From assembly GCF_049316285.1 (NCBI RefSeq), contig NZ_JBMOXA010000002.1, positions 1 through 64,000 on the forward strand: a DNA stretch of 64,000 nt, in the 5' to 3' direction. Position 1 is the first letter of the stretch; each line of letters starts with the position of its first letter. Positions 44,105-53,213 of this stretch are shown in pieces. The position numbers and the translations under genes are program-made. The DNA is from Rhodoferax_B sp049316285. GTDB taxonomy: Bacteria; Pseudomonadota; Gammaproteobacteria; Burkholderiales; Burkholderiaceae_C. The notes under the pieces are model-generated. The model did no database searches, was not told where the DNA came from, and was given only the letters and a program-made list of their open reading frames with translations.

Positions 44105-45004
44105 CTACCGGGGCGGTGGCGGGGTGTTGTCGCGCAGGTGATCCACCAGCAAGCGTGTCACGCTGGACAGGGATTCTTCGGACCGCACACACAACGCCAG
44201 TTGCCGCACGGCCCAGGGTTCGGCCAGTGGCACGGTGCGGATGGCCAGCGCGCTGTACAAGGCCGCGCTGCCACGCGGCAGCACACCAACGCCCAGTCCC
44301 GCCACCACCATCAGGCACAGAGCGTCGTAACTGGTGACCTGAATGCGCAGCTTCAGCGGCAGGCCGGCCTCGGCGGCCGCGCGCGTCAGCACGTTGTTGA
44401 TGGCGCTGCCGGGGTGCATGCCGACAAAGTCATAGGCCAGTGCGTCGGTCAACCTGACCGATTTGCGCCGCGCAAGTGTGTGGCCCACCGGCACCACCAG
44501 CGCCAGCTCGTCGCTGCGGTAGGGCAGCAGGGTGACCTTCTCGCCGTAGTTGCCGGCGTTCAGTATGCCCACGTCGGCGGCGTTTTCGGCCACCGAATGG
44601 GCGATGGCGGTGCTGATCTGCTCCTGCAGCCGCACGTCTACCTGCGGGTGCAGCGCCAGAAAGCTCTGGATCTGGCGTGGCAGAAACTGCGTGATGGCCG
44701 AGATGTTGGCGACGATGCGCACATGCCCGCGTGCGCCCGAGCCGTAGTCGCGCATCTGGCTGGCAATGCCGTCCAGATCGTTGAGCACGCCGCGCGCCAG
44801 GTTCAGCAGGGCGAAGGCCGCAGCCGTGGGCTCTACCCCTTTGTTGCTGCGCGTGAACAGCTCTACCTTCAGGGCCGACTCCAGCTCGGACAAACGACGG
44901 CTCGCCGCAGACGGGGCAATGTGTTCGCGCGCACTGGCGCGGGCGATGGTGTTTTCTTCCATCACGGCAACAAACAGGCGCAGGGACACGGGGTCGAGTT
45001 TCAT
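44105..45004 (-). CDS. LysR family transcriptional regulator
   Basis: 299-residue regulator: N-terminal winged helix-turn-helix (VEENTIARASAREHIAPSAASRRLSELE-like region, residues 8-45) and a periplasmic-binding-like effector domain (about 90-290). The start at 45004 gives the standard MKLDPVSLRLFV N-terminus. It is divergent from the CoA-transferase operon across 117 bases, the classic layout for LysR control of the neighbouring catabolic genes and of its own gene. Confidence 0.93.
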   Translation of the reverse strand: MKLDPVSLRLFVAVMEENTIARASAREHIAPSAASRRLSELESALKVELFTRSNKGVEPTAAAFALLNLARGVLNDLDGIASQMRDYGSGARGHVRIVANISAITQFLPRQIQSFLALHPQVDVRLQEQISTAIAHSVAENAADVGILNAGNYGEKVTLLPYRSDELALVVPVGHTLARRKSVRLTDALAYDFVGMHPGSAINNVLTRAAAEAGLPLKLRIQVTSYDALCLMVVAGLGVGVLPRGSAALYSALAIRTVPLAEPWAVRQLALCVRSEESLSSVTRLLVDHLRDNTPPPPR

Positions 45005-45121
45005 GGCGGCTATCGTATTCCGTTTGCCATGCCGTTTTGCGATGGCAACTTCGCGCATCAGCGTTTTACGGCGGCCGGGGCACAAGCGATGATCGCGGAA
45101 AAGCGGTTTCAGGAGACAAGT

Positions 45122-46369
45122 ATGTCCACATACAACAAGACAAAAGCCACGGCAACAGCGAGTGCCGCCGCATTGCAAGGTGTGCGTGTGGTCGAGATGG
45201 GCCAACTCATCGCCGGCCCGTTCTGCGGCAAGACGCTGGGCGAGTTTGGCGCCGACGTGGTGAAGATAGAAGCGCCTGGCAGCGGCGACCCGCTGCGCAA
45301 CTGGCGCATGCTCAAAGAGGGCACCTCGGTGTGGTGGCAGGTGCAGTCGCGCAACAAACGCTCGGTGGCGCTGGACCTGCGCCAGAAAGAAGGCCAGGAC
45401 ATTGCGCGCAAGCTGATTGCCGAGGCCGATGTGCTGATAGAGAACTTTCGCCCCGGCACACTCGAATCCTGGGGCATGGGCTGGGAAGAACTCTCGGCCC
45501 TGAACCCCGGCCTGGTGATGCTGCGTATCTCGGGCTACGGCCAGACCGGCCCTTACCGTGATCTGCCAGGCTTTGGGGTGATTGGTGAAGCCATGGGCGG
45601 CCTGCGCCATCTGACGGGCGAGCCCGGGCGTGTGCCGGTGCGTGTAGGCGTGTCGATTGGCGACACGCTGGCCGCCTTGCACGGCGCCATCGGTGTGCTG
45701 GCCGCGTTGCACCATCGCAAGGTCAACGGCGGCCAAGGCCAGGTGATAGACGTGGCGCTGCACGAAGCCGTGTTCAACGTGATGGAAAGCCTGGTACCCG
45801 AGTACAGCGCATTTGGCGCGGTGCGCGAGCCCGCGGGCAGCGCGCTCACCGGTATTGCGCCGTCCAACGCCTACCACTGCCAGGATGGCTGGGTGCTGGT
45901 GGCCGGCAATGGCGACAGCATTTTTAAACGCCTGATGAGCGCCATCGGCCGCGCCGATTTGGCCGCTGCCCCCGACCTGGCGAACAACGCCGGCCGCGTG
46001 GCACGCGTGGCCGAGATCGACGCCGCGATTGGCACCTGGACCGCCACACGCCAGATCAGCGTGGTGCTGGAAACCCTGGCCGCCGTGGGTGTGCCCGCTG
46101 GCCGCGTTTTTACAGCCAAAGACATTGCCGAAGACCCGCATTACCGTGCCCGCGACATGCTGCTGCCGCAGACCACGCGCGACGGCTACACGCTGGAAGT
46201 GCCGGGCATTGTGCCCAAGCTCTCGGCCACACCGGGCAGCATACGCAGCAGTGCGCCTGGGCTGGGCGACGACACCGACGCGGTGTTGCGCGAGATTGGC
46301 TTGACCGATGAACAAATCGCCGCATTACACGCCCGTGGCGTGGTCGCCGGTGCCAAGGAGAAAGCATGA
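45122..46369 (+). CDS. CaiB/BaiF family CoA-transferase (class III)
   Basis: 415-residue class III CoA-transferase, which moves CoA between organic acids such as succinyl-CoA and another carboxylate. Recognised by VRVVEMGQLIAGPFCGKTLGEFGADVVKIE near residue 20, NKRSVALDL, and VDVALHEAVFNVMESL. ATG at 45122 selected: it follows GGAG and gives a family-sized protein; the open frame further upstream lies under the LysR gene. First gene of a three-gene operon with the lyase (ATGA overlap) and the Bug protein. The acid activated is unknown. Confidence 0.92.
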   Translation: MSTYNKTKATATASAAALQGVRVVEMGQLIAGPFCGKTLGEFGADVVKIEAPGSGDPLRNWRMLKEGTSVWWQVQSRNKRSVALDLRQKEGQDIARKLIAEADVLIENFRPGTLESWGMGWEELSALNPGLVMLRISGYGQTGPYRDLPGFGVIGEAMGGLRHLTGEPGRVPVRVGVSIGDTLAALHGAIGVLAALHHRKVNGGQGQVIDVALHEAVFNVMESLVPEYSAFGAVREPAGSALTGIAPSNAYHCQDGWVLVAGNGDSIFKRLMSAIGRADLAAAPDLANNAGRVARVAEIDAAIGTWTATRQISVVLETLAAVGVPAGRVFTAKDIAEDPHYRARDMLLPQTTRDGYTLEVPGIVPKLSATPGSIRSSAPGLGDDTDAVLREIGLTDEQIAALHARGVVAGAKEKA

Positions 46370-47379
46370 ATACCCCGGCTGCAAACAACATCTGGCAAGG
46401 CGCGGGCCGCCGTATCTACCTGCAGGAGGTCGGCACACGCGACGGGCTGCAGATGGAAGCCATGTTTGTGCCCACCGAAGAAAAAATCGCGTTGGTGAAT
46501 GCCTTGTCTGCGGCCGGTTTGTCCAAGATCGAAGTCACGGCGTTTGTCTCGCCCACCGCCATTCCGGCGCTGCGTGATGCCGAGACCGTGCTGCGTGAAA
46601 TCGACCGCCGCCCCGGCGTGGTGTACAGCGCGCTGGTGCCCAATGTGCGCGGCGCCGAACGCGCCATCGATGCCCACACCGACGAGTTCAACCTGGTGAT
46701 GTCGTGCAGCGAAACCCACAACCTGGCGAACCTGCGCATGACACGTGCACAGTCGTTTGCTGCGTTGGCCGAGGTGGTGAAACTGGCGCAGGCGAGCGCC
46801 AACGGCCCGTCGCTCAACATCTCGCTGTCGTGCAGCTTTGGCTGCCCCATGGAGGGTGATGTGCCCACCGAGGTGGTGCTGGACTGGGCCGCGCGTTTTA
46901 TCGCCCTGGGCGTGCAAGGTGTCACCCTGTGCGACACCACCGGCATGGCTTACCCGCCGCAGGTGGCGGCGCTTACCGCTGCCTTCCGTGCGCGCTGGCC
47001 GCAAACCGAGGTGACGCTGCACTTCCACAACACCCGCGGCATGGGTTTGGCGAATGTGCTGGCCGCGATCGACGCCGGGGCCGAGCGGTTCGACAGTTCA
47101 CTGGGCGGCCTGGGCGGCTGCCCCTACGCGCCCGGCGCCACCGGCAATGTGTGCACCGAAGAAGTGGTGCACGCGCTGGCGCTGATGGGTTACGCCACAG
47201 GCATTGACGAGCCCTTGCTGCTGGCCGCTGCGCAGCGCCTGCCAGGCTTGATTGGCCACGACATTCCGAGCCAGATCGTCAAGGCCGGGCGACGGCTGGA
47301 TTTGCACGCCGTGCCGGCCGACTTCGAGGCGATACGCGCCAGGGCACTGGCCCGAGATGCTGCACAAGGCGCAACCTGA
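46366..47379 (+). CDS. Hydroxymethylglutaryl-CoA lyase family protein
   Basis: 337-residue HMGL-like TIM-barrel lyase. RDGLQ (residue 25 on) and the active-site Cys loop GGLGGCPYAPGATGNVCTE are intact, and metal ligands are seen in HFHNTRGMG. By family it splits 3-hydroxy-3-methylglutaryl-CoA to acetyl-CoA and acetoacetate, or a related 3-hydroxyacyl-CoA such as citramalyl-CoA. Coupled to the CoA-transferase by overlap, suggesting the pair activates then cleaves one branched dicarboxylic acid (inference). Confidence 0.9.
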   Translation: MNTPAANNIWQGAGRRIYLQEVGTRDGLQMEAMFVPTEEKIALVNALSAAGLSKIEVTAFVSPTAIPALRDAETVLREIDRRPGVVYSALVPNVRGAERAIDAHTDEFNLVMSCSETHNLANLRMTRAQSFAALAEVVKLAQASANGPSLNISLSCSFGCPMEGDVPTEVVLDWAARFIALGVQGVTLCDTTGMAYPPQVAALTAAFRARWPQTEVTLHFHNTRGMGLANVLAAIDAGAERFDSSLGGLGGCPYAPGATGNVCTEEVVHALALMGYATGIDEPLLLAAAQRLPGLIGHDIPSQIVKAGRRLDLHAVPADFEAIRARALARDAAQGAT

Positions 47380-47426
47380 TTTTTATTTGACAACGCGATT
47401 TCTAAAAACAAAACCTGGAGACCAAG

Positions 47427-48410
47427 ATGAAAACCACCCGCAAACAATTCAATACCTTGCTGCTGACCGCGCTGGCCGGTGGCCTTTTCGGCAGCGCCTC
47501 CGCGCAAACCGCCTACCCCAGCCGCACCGTCACCATGATCGTGCCCGCCGCCGCCGGCGGCACCACCGACCTGGCGGGCCGCATGTTGGCCCAGGCGCTG
47601 GGGCCAGCGGTTGGCCAGTCGGTGGTGGTGGACAACCGCGCCGGTGGCAACGGCAACATCGCCGCCATCGCGGTGAAACGTGCCGAGGCCGATGGCTACA
47701 CGCTGCTGATGCAGTACTCGGGCTACCACGTGATCTCGCCGCTGGTGAGCAAGACAGCATCGCCGTGGGAACAGAAAGACTTCCAGCCCGTGGCGAATGT
47801 GTTGTCGGCGCCGCAGATCATCGTGTTGCGCGCCGATCTGCCGATCAAGAACATGGCCGAGTTGGTGGCCTACGCCAAGGCGCACCCGGGCAAGCTGAAC
47901 TACGCGTCTTCCGGCAACGGCTCGCTGCAGCACGTCACGGGCGCCATGCTGGAACAGCAGGCCGGTGTTCAGATGGTGCACGTGCCTTACAAGGGCACGG
48001 GCCCGGCGCTGCAGGACTTGCTTGGTGGCCAGGTCGATCTGACCTTTGGCACGGCGCCGCCTTTTATGCCGCACATCCAGTCGGGCAAGTTGCGCGTGAT
48101 TGCCGTCACCAGCAAGACACGTTTGCCCAGCCTGCCAGATGTGCCCACCACCGCCGAGGCCGGCTTCCCCGGCGTGGATGCGGCTTCCTGGTTTGCGCTG
48201 TTTGCCCCGGCGAATGTGCCCAAGCCGGTGATAGACAAACTCACGGCCGACATCAGCCAGGTGGTCAACACCCCGGCGTTCAAGCAAAAGGCACTGGAGC
48301 AGGGCGCCACGGCCGATTACCAGAACCCGCAACAACTGGGCGACAAGGTGAAGAGCGACCTGGTGCGCTGGGCGGGCGTGGTGAAGAGCGCACGCATCGA
48401 GGCCGACTAA
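47427..48410 (+). CDS. Bug family periplasmic solute-binding protein (TctC-like)
   Basis: 327-residue tripartite tricarboxylate transporter substrate-binding protein. Signal peptide about residues 1-26 (cut at ASA|QTAYPS), then the Bug signature YPSRTVTMIVPAAAGGTTDLAGRMLA and the VDNRAGGNGNIAA and HVPYKGTGPALQDLLGGQVDL segments. No TctA/TctB membrane partners are near; orphan Bug proteins are abundant in Burkholderiales. It likely captures the acid degraded by the two upstream enzymes; 47 bases separate it from the lyase gene. Confidence 0.93.
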   Translation: MKTTRKQFNTLLLTALAGGLFGSASAQTAYPSRTVTMIVPAAAGGTTDLAGRMLAQALGPAVGQSVVVDNRAGGNGNIAAIAVKRAEADGYTLLMQYSGYHVISPLVSKTASPWEQKDFQPVANVLSAPQIIVLRADLPIKNMAELVAYAKAHPGKLNYASSGNGSLQHVTGAMLEQQAGVQMVHVPYKGTGPALQDLLGGQVDLTFGTAPPFMPHIQSGKLRVIAVTSKTRLPSLPDVPTTAEAGFPGVDAASWFALFAPANVPKPVIDKLTADISQVVNTPAFKQKALEQGATADYQNPQQLGDKVKSDLVRWAGVVKSARIEAD

Positions 48411-48531
48411 GCAGAATGCGTCTTTCAATGAAATGGCTGTTCACGCAGGCTGGATATGCGTGAGCAGCTATTCATTTTTTGAGGTTTTCGGTTGCTGCAT
48501 AAGGGGACTTCAGCGCAGTCACAATACCCCC

Positions 48532-50658
48532 ATGTCCAGCCTCCCACCTTCCGTGCACTCTGAAGAATTGCTCAACCTGGTCGCCGCCTTGCCGGCGTTG
48601 CCAGGTGTGTACCGTTATTTCGATGCCGACGACGCCGTGCTCTACGTGGGCAAGGCAAAGAACCTGAAGAAGCGCGTCAGCACCTACTTCCAGCGCGACC
48701 ACGGCGGCACACGCATAGGCCACATGGTGGGCAAGATCGTGCGCATGGAAACCACGGTGGTGCGTTCCGAGGCCGAGGCCTTGCTGCTGGAAAACAACCT
48801 CATCAAGGCTTTGAACCCGCGCTACAACATCCTGTTTCGCGACGACAAAAGCTATCCCTATTTAAAGATCACCGCCGTGCCAGCCGGCAAAAGTGCCGCT
48901 CCCAGCGATGGCCCACCGTCCGCCAACTGGTATCCGCGTATGGCCTATTACCGTGGCGCGGTGGAGAAGAAGCACCGTTACTTCGGGCCTTTCCCCAGCG
49001 CCTGGGCGGTCAAGGAATCGATCCAGTTGCTGCAGAAGGTGTTTCGCCTGCGCACCTGTGAAGATACGGTGTTTGCCAACCGCACACGGCCGTGTTTGCT
49101 CTACCAGATCAAACGTTGCTCGGGCCCGTGTGTGAACCTGGTGAGCCAGGCCGATTACGCCCAAGACGTCTACCACGCCGAACAGTTTCTCGATGGCGAA
49201 ACCCAGTCCGTGCTGAAGTCGCTGGAGGGCCGCATGATGGCGCATGCCGACAAGCTCGAATTCGAGCAGGCGGCCGATCTGCGCAACCAGATGCAGGCCC
49301 TGTCTACCGTGTTGCACCAGCAGTCGGTGGACAACGTGTCCGACAAAGACGTGGACGTACTGGCCGTGCGGGTGCAGGGCGGACGTGCCTGTGTCAACCT
49401 GGCGATGGTGCGTGGCGGGCGGCACCTGGGTGACCGCGCGTATTTTCCGACCCACGTGGAAGACGCCACCGCGCTGCGCCTGGCCAACCTGGACGACGAC
49501 GACACCGACCTGGCTGCGCTGGCCGCCGCCTCGCCCGAACTGCAGGTGCTGGAGGCCTTCATGGCGCAGCACTACATCGATGTGCCGATTCCGCCCACCT
49601 TGATCACCAGCGAAGCCGTGGGCAAACCGCTGCTCGATGCGCTGTCGGCGCAAACCGGTGTGCGCTTGACGGCGGTGCACAACCCGCGCGAACAGCGCCG
49701 CCAGTGGCTGGAGATGGCGCAGAAAAACGCCGGCCTGCAGTTGGCCCGCTTGCTGGCCGAAGAAGGCTCGCAGCAGGCCCGCACACGGGCCTTGGTCGAA
49801 GCACTGGACTTGGCGCCCGATGTGCTGGAAGAGTTTCGTGTGGAGTGTTTCGACATCTCGCACACGGCGGGTGAAGCCACACAGGCCTCGTGTGTGGTGT
49901 TCCACCACCACAAGATGCAAAACAGCGAATACCGGCGCTACAAAATCGAAGGCATCACCGGCGGCGACGATTACGCCGCCATGCGCCAGGTGCTGACGCG
50001 GCGCTACAGCAAATTTGCCAAGGTGGCCGAGGGCGACGTGGTGGCGCCCGAGGTGGCGCCCGAGGTGGCGCCCGAGGTGGTGGCCGAGATGGTGGCCGAT
50101 GTGCCGGAAGTGGTCGAGCCCACGGCCGGCGCGGCCCCCGACCTCGCCGCGACCGAGCCATCGGCACCAGCCACACCAGCCGCACCGGCACCGCCTCCGG
50201 TGCAGGCGCGTATGCCCGATCTGGTGCTGGTCGATGGCGGCAAAGGCCAGGTGTCGATGGCGCGCGAGGTGTTCGCCTCGCTTGGGCTAGACCTGGGCCT
50301 GATTGTGGGTGTGGAGAAGGGCGAGGGCCGCAAGGTCGGCCTGGAAGAACTGGTGTTTGCCGACGGCCGGCACAAAGCCACGCTGGCGCGTGACTCTGCG
50401 GCCCTGATGCTGGTGGCGCAAATCCGCGACGAGGCGCACCGATTTGCCATCACCGGCATGCGTGCGGCGCGTGCCAAGGTGCGCGTGGGCGGCAGCAAGC
50501 TCGAAGACATTCCGGGTGTAGGGCCTAAGAAACGCGCCAGCCTGCTGCAGCGGTTTGGCGGCGTGCGCGGGGTGGCTGACGCGAGTGTGGACGATCTGGC
50601 GCGTGTGGACGGCATTTCGCAGTCCTTGGCCGAAGAGATTTACCGCGCGCTGCGCTGA
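48532..50658 (+). CDS. uvrC: UvrABC excinuclease subunit C
   Basis: 708-residue incision nuclease of nucleotide excision repair. N-terminal GIY-YIG domain (GVYRYFDADDAVLYVGKAKNLKKRV, residues about 23-50), UVR helix pair (LEFEQAADLRNQMQAL, about 240), RNase H-like domain (ECFDISHTAG ... LVLVDGGKGQVSMA) and tandem HhH domain at the end (LEDIPGVGPKKRASLLQRFGG). An Ala/Pro/Val/Glu-rich insertion of about 60 residues (about 500-562) interrupts the RNase H-like half just before LVDGGKGQ and is encoded partly by 12-bp tandem repeats. ATG at 48532; the upstream frame is not UvrC-like. Confidence 0.97.
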   Translation: MSSLPPSVHSEELLNLVAALPALPGVYRYFDADDAVLYVGKAKNLKKRVSTYFQRDHGGTRIGHMVGKIVRMETTVVRSEAEALLLENNLIKALNPRYNILFRDDKSYPYLKITAVPAGKSAAPSDGPPSANWYPRMAYYRGAVEKKHRYFGPFPSAWAVKESIQLLQKVFRLRTCEDTVFANRTRPCLLYQIKRCSGPCVNLVSQADYAQDVYHAEQFLDGETQSVLKSLEGRMMAHADKLEFEQAADLRNQMQALSTVLHQQSVDNVSDKDVDVLAVRVQGGRACVNLAMVRGGRHLGDRAYFPTHVEDATALRLANLDDDDTDLAALAAASPELQVLEAFMAQHYIDVPIPPTLITSEAVGKPLLDALSAQTGVRLTAVHNPREQRRQWLEMAQKNAGLQLARLLAEEGSQQARTRALVEALDLAPDVLEEFRVECFDISHTAGEATQASCVVFHHHKMQNSEYRRYKIEGITGGDDYAAMRQVLTRRYSKFAKVAEGDVVAPEVAPEVAPEVVAEMVADVPEVVEPTAGAAPDLAATEPSAPATPAAPAPPPVQARMPDLVLVDGGKGQVSMAREVFASLGLDLGLIVGVEKGEGRKVGLEELVFADGRHKATLARDSAALMLVAQIRDEAHRFAITGMRAARAKVRVGGSKLEDIPGVGPKKRASLLQRFGGVRGVADASVDDLARVDGISQSLAEEIYRALR
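50041..50100 (+). repeat. 12-bp tandem repeat inside uvrC
   Basis: Three exact copies of GTGGCGCCCGAG (50041-50076) and two diverged copies (50077-50100). Each encodes a VAPE or VVAE/MVAD unit, so copy-number changes keep the reading frame. Confidence 0.9.
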
Positions 50659-50751
50659 TGGAGCGTCCCGCTGTGCCGGGTGTCCGAGTCTTATGTAGGT
50701 GAACCTATGGCCGCGCCCTGAGCTGGTGCTGCGGCATGCCACAATCAGTGC

Positions 50752-51318
50752 ATGTTTTGGACCACGCCCACCATCATGACCTGGACGCGCATTGTCGCGA
50801 TCCCTTTGCTTGTGGGGGTGTTTTACCTGCCCATCAGCGAACACAACCGCAACATGGTGGCCACCATCATGTTTATTGTGTTTGCCGCCACCGACTGGCT
50901 GGACGGTTTTCTCGCGCGCAAGCTGAACCAGACCTCGTCGTTCGGTGCCTTCCTCGACCCTGTGGCCGACAAGTTTCTCGTCTGTGCCAGCGTGCTGGTG
51001 CTGGTGCACCTGCAACGCGCCGATGTGTTTGTGGCGCTGATCATCATCGGCCGCGAAATCGCCATCTCGGCCTTGCGTGAGTGGATGGCGCAGATCGGCG
51101 CCTCCAAGAGCGTTGCCGTGCACATGGTGGGCAAGCTCAAGACCACGGCACAGATGGTGGCCATTCCCTTCCTGTTGTACGACGGCCTGTTCCTGGGTGT
51201 GATCAACACCCATGTATGGGGCACCTGGCTGATCTGGATCTCGGCGGTATTAACCGTCTGGTCGATGGTCTACTACCTGCAAAAAGCCTTGCCGGAGATT
51301 CGCGCCCGGGTGAAGTAG
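50752..51318 (+). CDS. pgsA: CDP-diacylglycerol-glycerol-3-phosphate 3-phosphatidyltransferase
   Basis: 188-residue inner-membrane enzyme making phosphatidylglycerophosphate, precursor of phosphatidylglycerol and cardiolipin. The CDP-alcohol phosphatidyltransferase motif DWLDGFLARKLNQTSSFGAFLDPVAD is intact (DG-x2-AR-x8-G-x3-D-x3-D), with about four to five membrane spans. It follows uvrC by 93 bases; uvrC-pgsA is a widely conserved pair. Confidence 0.96.
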   Translation: MFWTTPTIMTWTRIVAIPLLVGVFYLPISEHNRNMVATIMFIVFAATDWLDGFLARKLNQTSSFGAFLDPVADKFLVCASVLVLVHLQRADVFVALIIIGREIAISALREWMAQIGASKSVAVHMVGKLKTTAQMVAIPFLLYDGLFLGVINTHVWGTWLIWISAVLTVWSMVYYLQKALPEIRARVK

Positions 51319-51393
51319 CCTACGCAACGGCGTGTCGCCCGCTGCGTTTGGACCTCGTACGAAAAATATTTCATGACAAAGGAGCAAACCAGT

Positions 51394-52476
51394 ATGGTGA
51401 AGAAGATTGCCGTGATCGCCGGCGACGGCATCGGTAAAGAGGTCATGCCCGAGGGCATTCGGGTGATGGAAGCGGCGGCGCGCCGGTTCAACATTCCGCT
51501 GCAGTTCGACCATTTCGACTTCTCCAGCTGGGACTACTACGAGCGCCACGGCCAGATGTTGCCCGACGACTGGAAGGAGCAGATCGGCGGACACGATGCC
51601 ATCTACTTCGGTGCCGTGGGCTGGCCCGAGAAAATCGCCGATCACGTCTCGCTCTGGGGTTCGCTGCTGCTGTTTCGCCGCGAGTTCGACCAATATGTCA
51701 ACCTGCGTCCCGCACGCTTGATGCCCGGCATCATCGCCCCCGTGGTGCGGCGCGATGGCAGCCCGCGCGCGCCGGGCGAGATCGACATGTACATCGTGCG
51801 CGAAAACACCGAGGGCGAGTATTCCAGCGTGGGTGGCCGCATGTACGCCGGCACCGAGCGAGAGATCGTGATGCAGGAATCCATCATGTCGCGCGTCGGC
51901 TGCGACCGCGTGCTGAAGTTTGCTTTTGAGCTGGCCCAGTCGCGCCCCAAAAAACATCTCACCAGCGCCACCAAATCCAACGGCATTGCGATCACCATGC
52001 CCTATTGGGACGAACGTGTGGCCGAGATGGCCAAAGCCTACCCAGGCATCAACGTAGACAAGTTTCACATCGACATCCTGACCGCGCATTTTGTGCAGCG
52101 GCCCGACTTCTTCGACGTGGTGGTGGCCAGCAATTTGTTTGGCGACATCTTGAGCGACCTGGGCCCGGCATGCACCGGCACCATTGGCATTGCGCCCAGT
52201 GCCAACCTGAATCCGACGGGCAAGTTCCCGTCGCTTTTCGAGCCTGTGCATGGCTCGGCGCCGGACATTGCCGGGCGTGGCATTGCCAACCCCATCGGGC
52301 AGATTTGGTGTGGCGCGATGATGCTGGAATTCCTTGGTTACAAAGAAGCACACGATGCTGTGTTGTCCGCCATAGAAACTGTTTTGGCGGCCAAAGGGGA
52401 TGCACCGCGCACGCCAGACATAGGTGGTAGCGCCAGCACTTCGGATGTGGGCCGGGCGATTGCGGCGCTGTTGTAA
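51394..52476 (+). CDS. Tartrate dehydrogenase / isopropylmalate-type decarboxylating dehydrogenase
   Basis: 360-residue NAD-dependent beta-decarboxylating dehydrogenase of the isocitrate/isopropylmalate fold. GDGIGKEVMPEG at the N-terminus, the substrate-binding RREFDQYVNLRPARL, the Tyr loop ENTEGEYSSVGG and NLFGDILSDLGPACTGTIG are present. The segments match the tartrate dehydrogenase/decarboxylase (TtuC) subfamily better than LeuB by eye. AGGAG lies nine bases before the ATG at 51394, preferred over 51373. Single gene between pgsA and hupB. Confidence 0.88.
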   Translation: MVKKIAVIAGDGIGKEVMPEGIRVMEAAARRFNIPLQFDHFDFSSWDYYERHGQMLPDDWKEQIGGHDAIYFGAVGWPEKIADHVSLWGSLLLFRREFDQYVNLRPARLMPGIIAPVVRRDGSPRAPGEIDMYIVRENTEGEYSSVGGRMYAGTEREIVMQESIMSRVGCDRVLKFAFELAQSRPKKHLTSATKSNGIAITMPYWDERVAEMAKAYPGINVDKFHIDILTAHFVQRPDFFDVVVASNLFGDILSDLGPACTGTIGIAPSANLNPTGKFPSLFEPVHGSAPDIAGRGIANPIGQIWCGAMMLEFLGYKEAHDAVLSAIETVLAAKGDAPRTPDIGGSASTSDVGRAIAALL

Positions 52477-52524
52477 CGCGTCTTGTCGGCGACGTAAAAA
52501 TGCATGCAGTGCATCGAGACGCGT
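52476..52524. repeat. 8-bp inverted repeat upstream of the hupB promoter
   Basis: ACGCGTCT and AGACGCGT, 33 bases apart, with a smaller ATGCA/TGCAT repeat inside. The first arm overlaps the stop of the preceding gene, which ends at 52476. No T run follows on the plus strand, so terminator function is doubtful. Confidence 0.4.
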
Positions 52525-52576
52525 AAAAAATCGGCTTAGAATCCGCGTCCACGCTGCGTAGAGACGGTTTTGCCGA

Positions 52577-52605
52577 TTGACACCCGCGTGACCCATGGTT
52601 TTAAT
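52577..52605 (+). promoter_or_regulatory. Strong sigma-70 promoter of hupB
   Basis: TTGACA (52577-52582), 17-base spacer, TTTAAT (52600-52605). Transcription would start near 52612, giving a leader of about 120 bases to the hupB start. Confidence 0.7.
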
Positions 52606-52731
52606 GGCAAGCGCAGCGGCGCTGCAGAGTTACATGCCCAGGGTTCGAGTCTTGCTGTGCGCTGCAGAAAGATTGGACCGGGGCATACTTCCGACGATTC
52701 GTCTGAGCTAAATTTGAGTGAGGGATTCCTT

Positions 52732-53004
52732 GTGAACAAAACGGAACTGATTGACCACATTGCCAAGCACGCTGACATCTCCAAGGCCGCGGCTACCCGC
52801 GCCCTGGAATCCACGATTGGTGCAGTAAAAACCACGCTGAAAAAAGGCGGCACGGTTTCTCTGGTAGGATTCGGCACCTTCGCAGTTGGTAAACGTGCCG
52901 CACGTGCCGGTCGCAATCCGCGTACCGGTGCTGCGATCAAGATCAAGGCAGCCAAGGTGCCAAAGTTTCGTCCAGGCAAAGCATTGAAAGATGCTTTGAA
53001 CTGA
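52732..53004 (+). CDS. hupB: DNA-binding protein HU
   Basis: 90-residue histone-like protein that bends and compacts DNA. The HU core NKTELIDHIAKHADISKAAATRALES and the beta-arm GFGTFAVGKRAARAGRNPRTGAAIKI are intact. GTG start at 52732 with GAGGGA upstream; longer in-frame starts lie in the leader and are not HU-like. Followed by tRNA-Val after 17 bases and then ppiD, matching the hupB-ppiD order seen in many proteobacteria. Confidence 0.95.
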   Translation: MNKTELIDHIAKHADISKAAATRALESTIGAVKTTLKKGGTVSLVGFGTFAVGKRAARAGRNPRTGAAIKIKAAKVPKFRPGKALKDALN

Positions 53005-53021
53005 GACACCTGTTTCAGGTG

Positions 53022-53097
53022 GGGTGCTTAGCTCAGTCGGTAGAGCGGCGCCCTTACAAGGCGTAGGTCGGCGGTTCGACCCCGTCAGCACCCACCA
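53022..53097 (+). tRNA. tRNA-Val (anticodon TAC)
   Basis: 76 bases with encoded CCA. The acceptor stem GGGTGCT/AGCACCC, D arm TAGCTCAGTCGGTAGAGC, anticodon loop CTTACAA and T loop GGTTCGACCCC are all recognisable. It starts 17 bases after the hupB stop and is probably cotranscribed with hupB. Confidence 0.97.
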
Positions 53098-53112
53098 CGA
53101 GATAGAAAGCAG

Positions 53113-53144
53113 AAAAGGGTTTGGATTCGTCCAAACCCTTTTTT
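53113..53144 (+). terminator. Intrinsic terminator after tRNA-Val
   Basis: AAAGGGTTTGGA and TCCAAACCCTTT form a perfect stem around TTCG, followed by a T run. Confidence 0.93.
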
Positions 53145-53213
53145 CATTTGAGGCCTGGCCTAGGCAGGGCTATGGCTCGTGCAGAGGGGTTTCCCTGCAT
53201 GGCGCAAGGCCGT

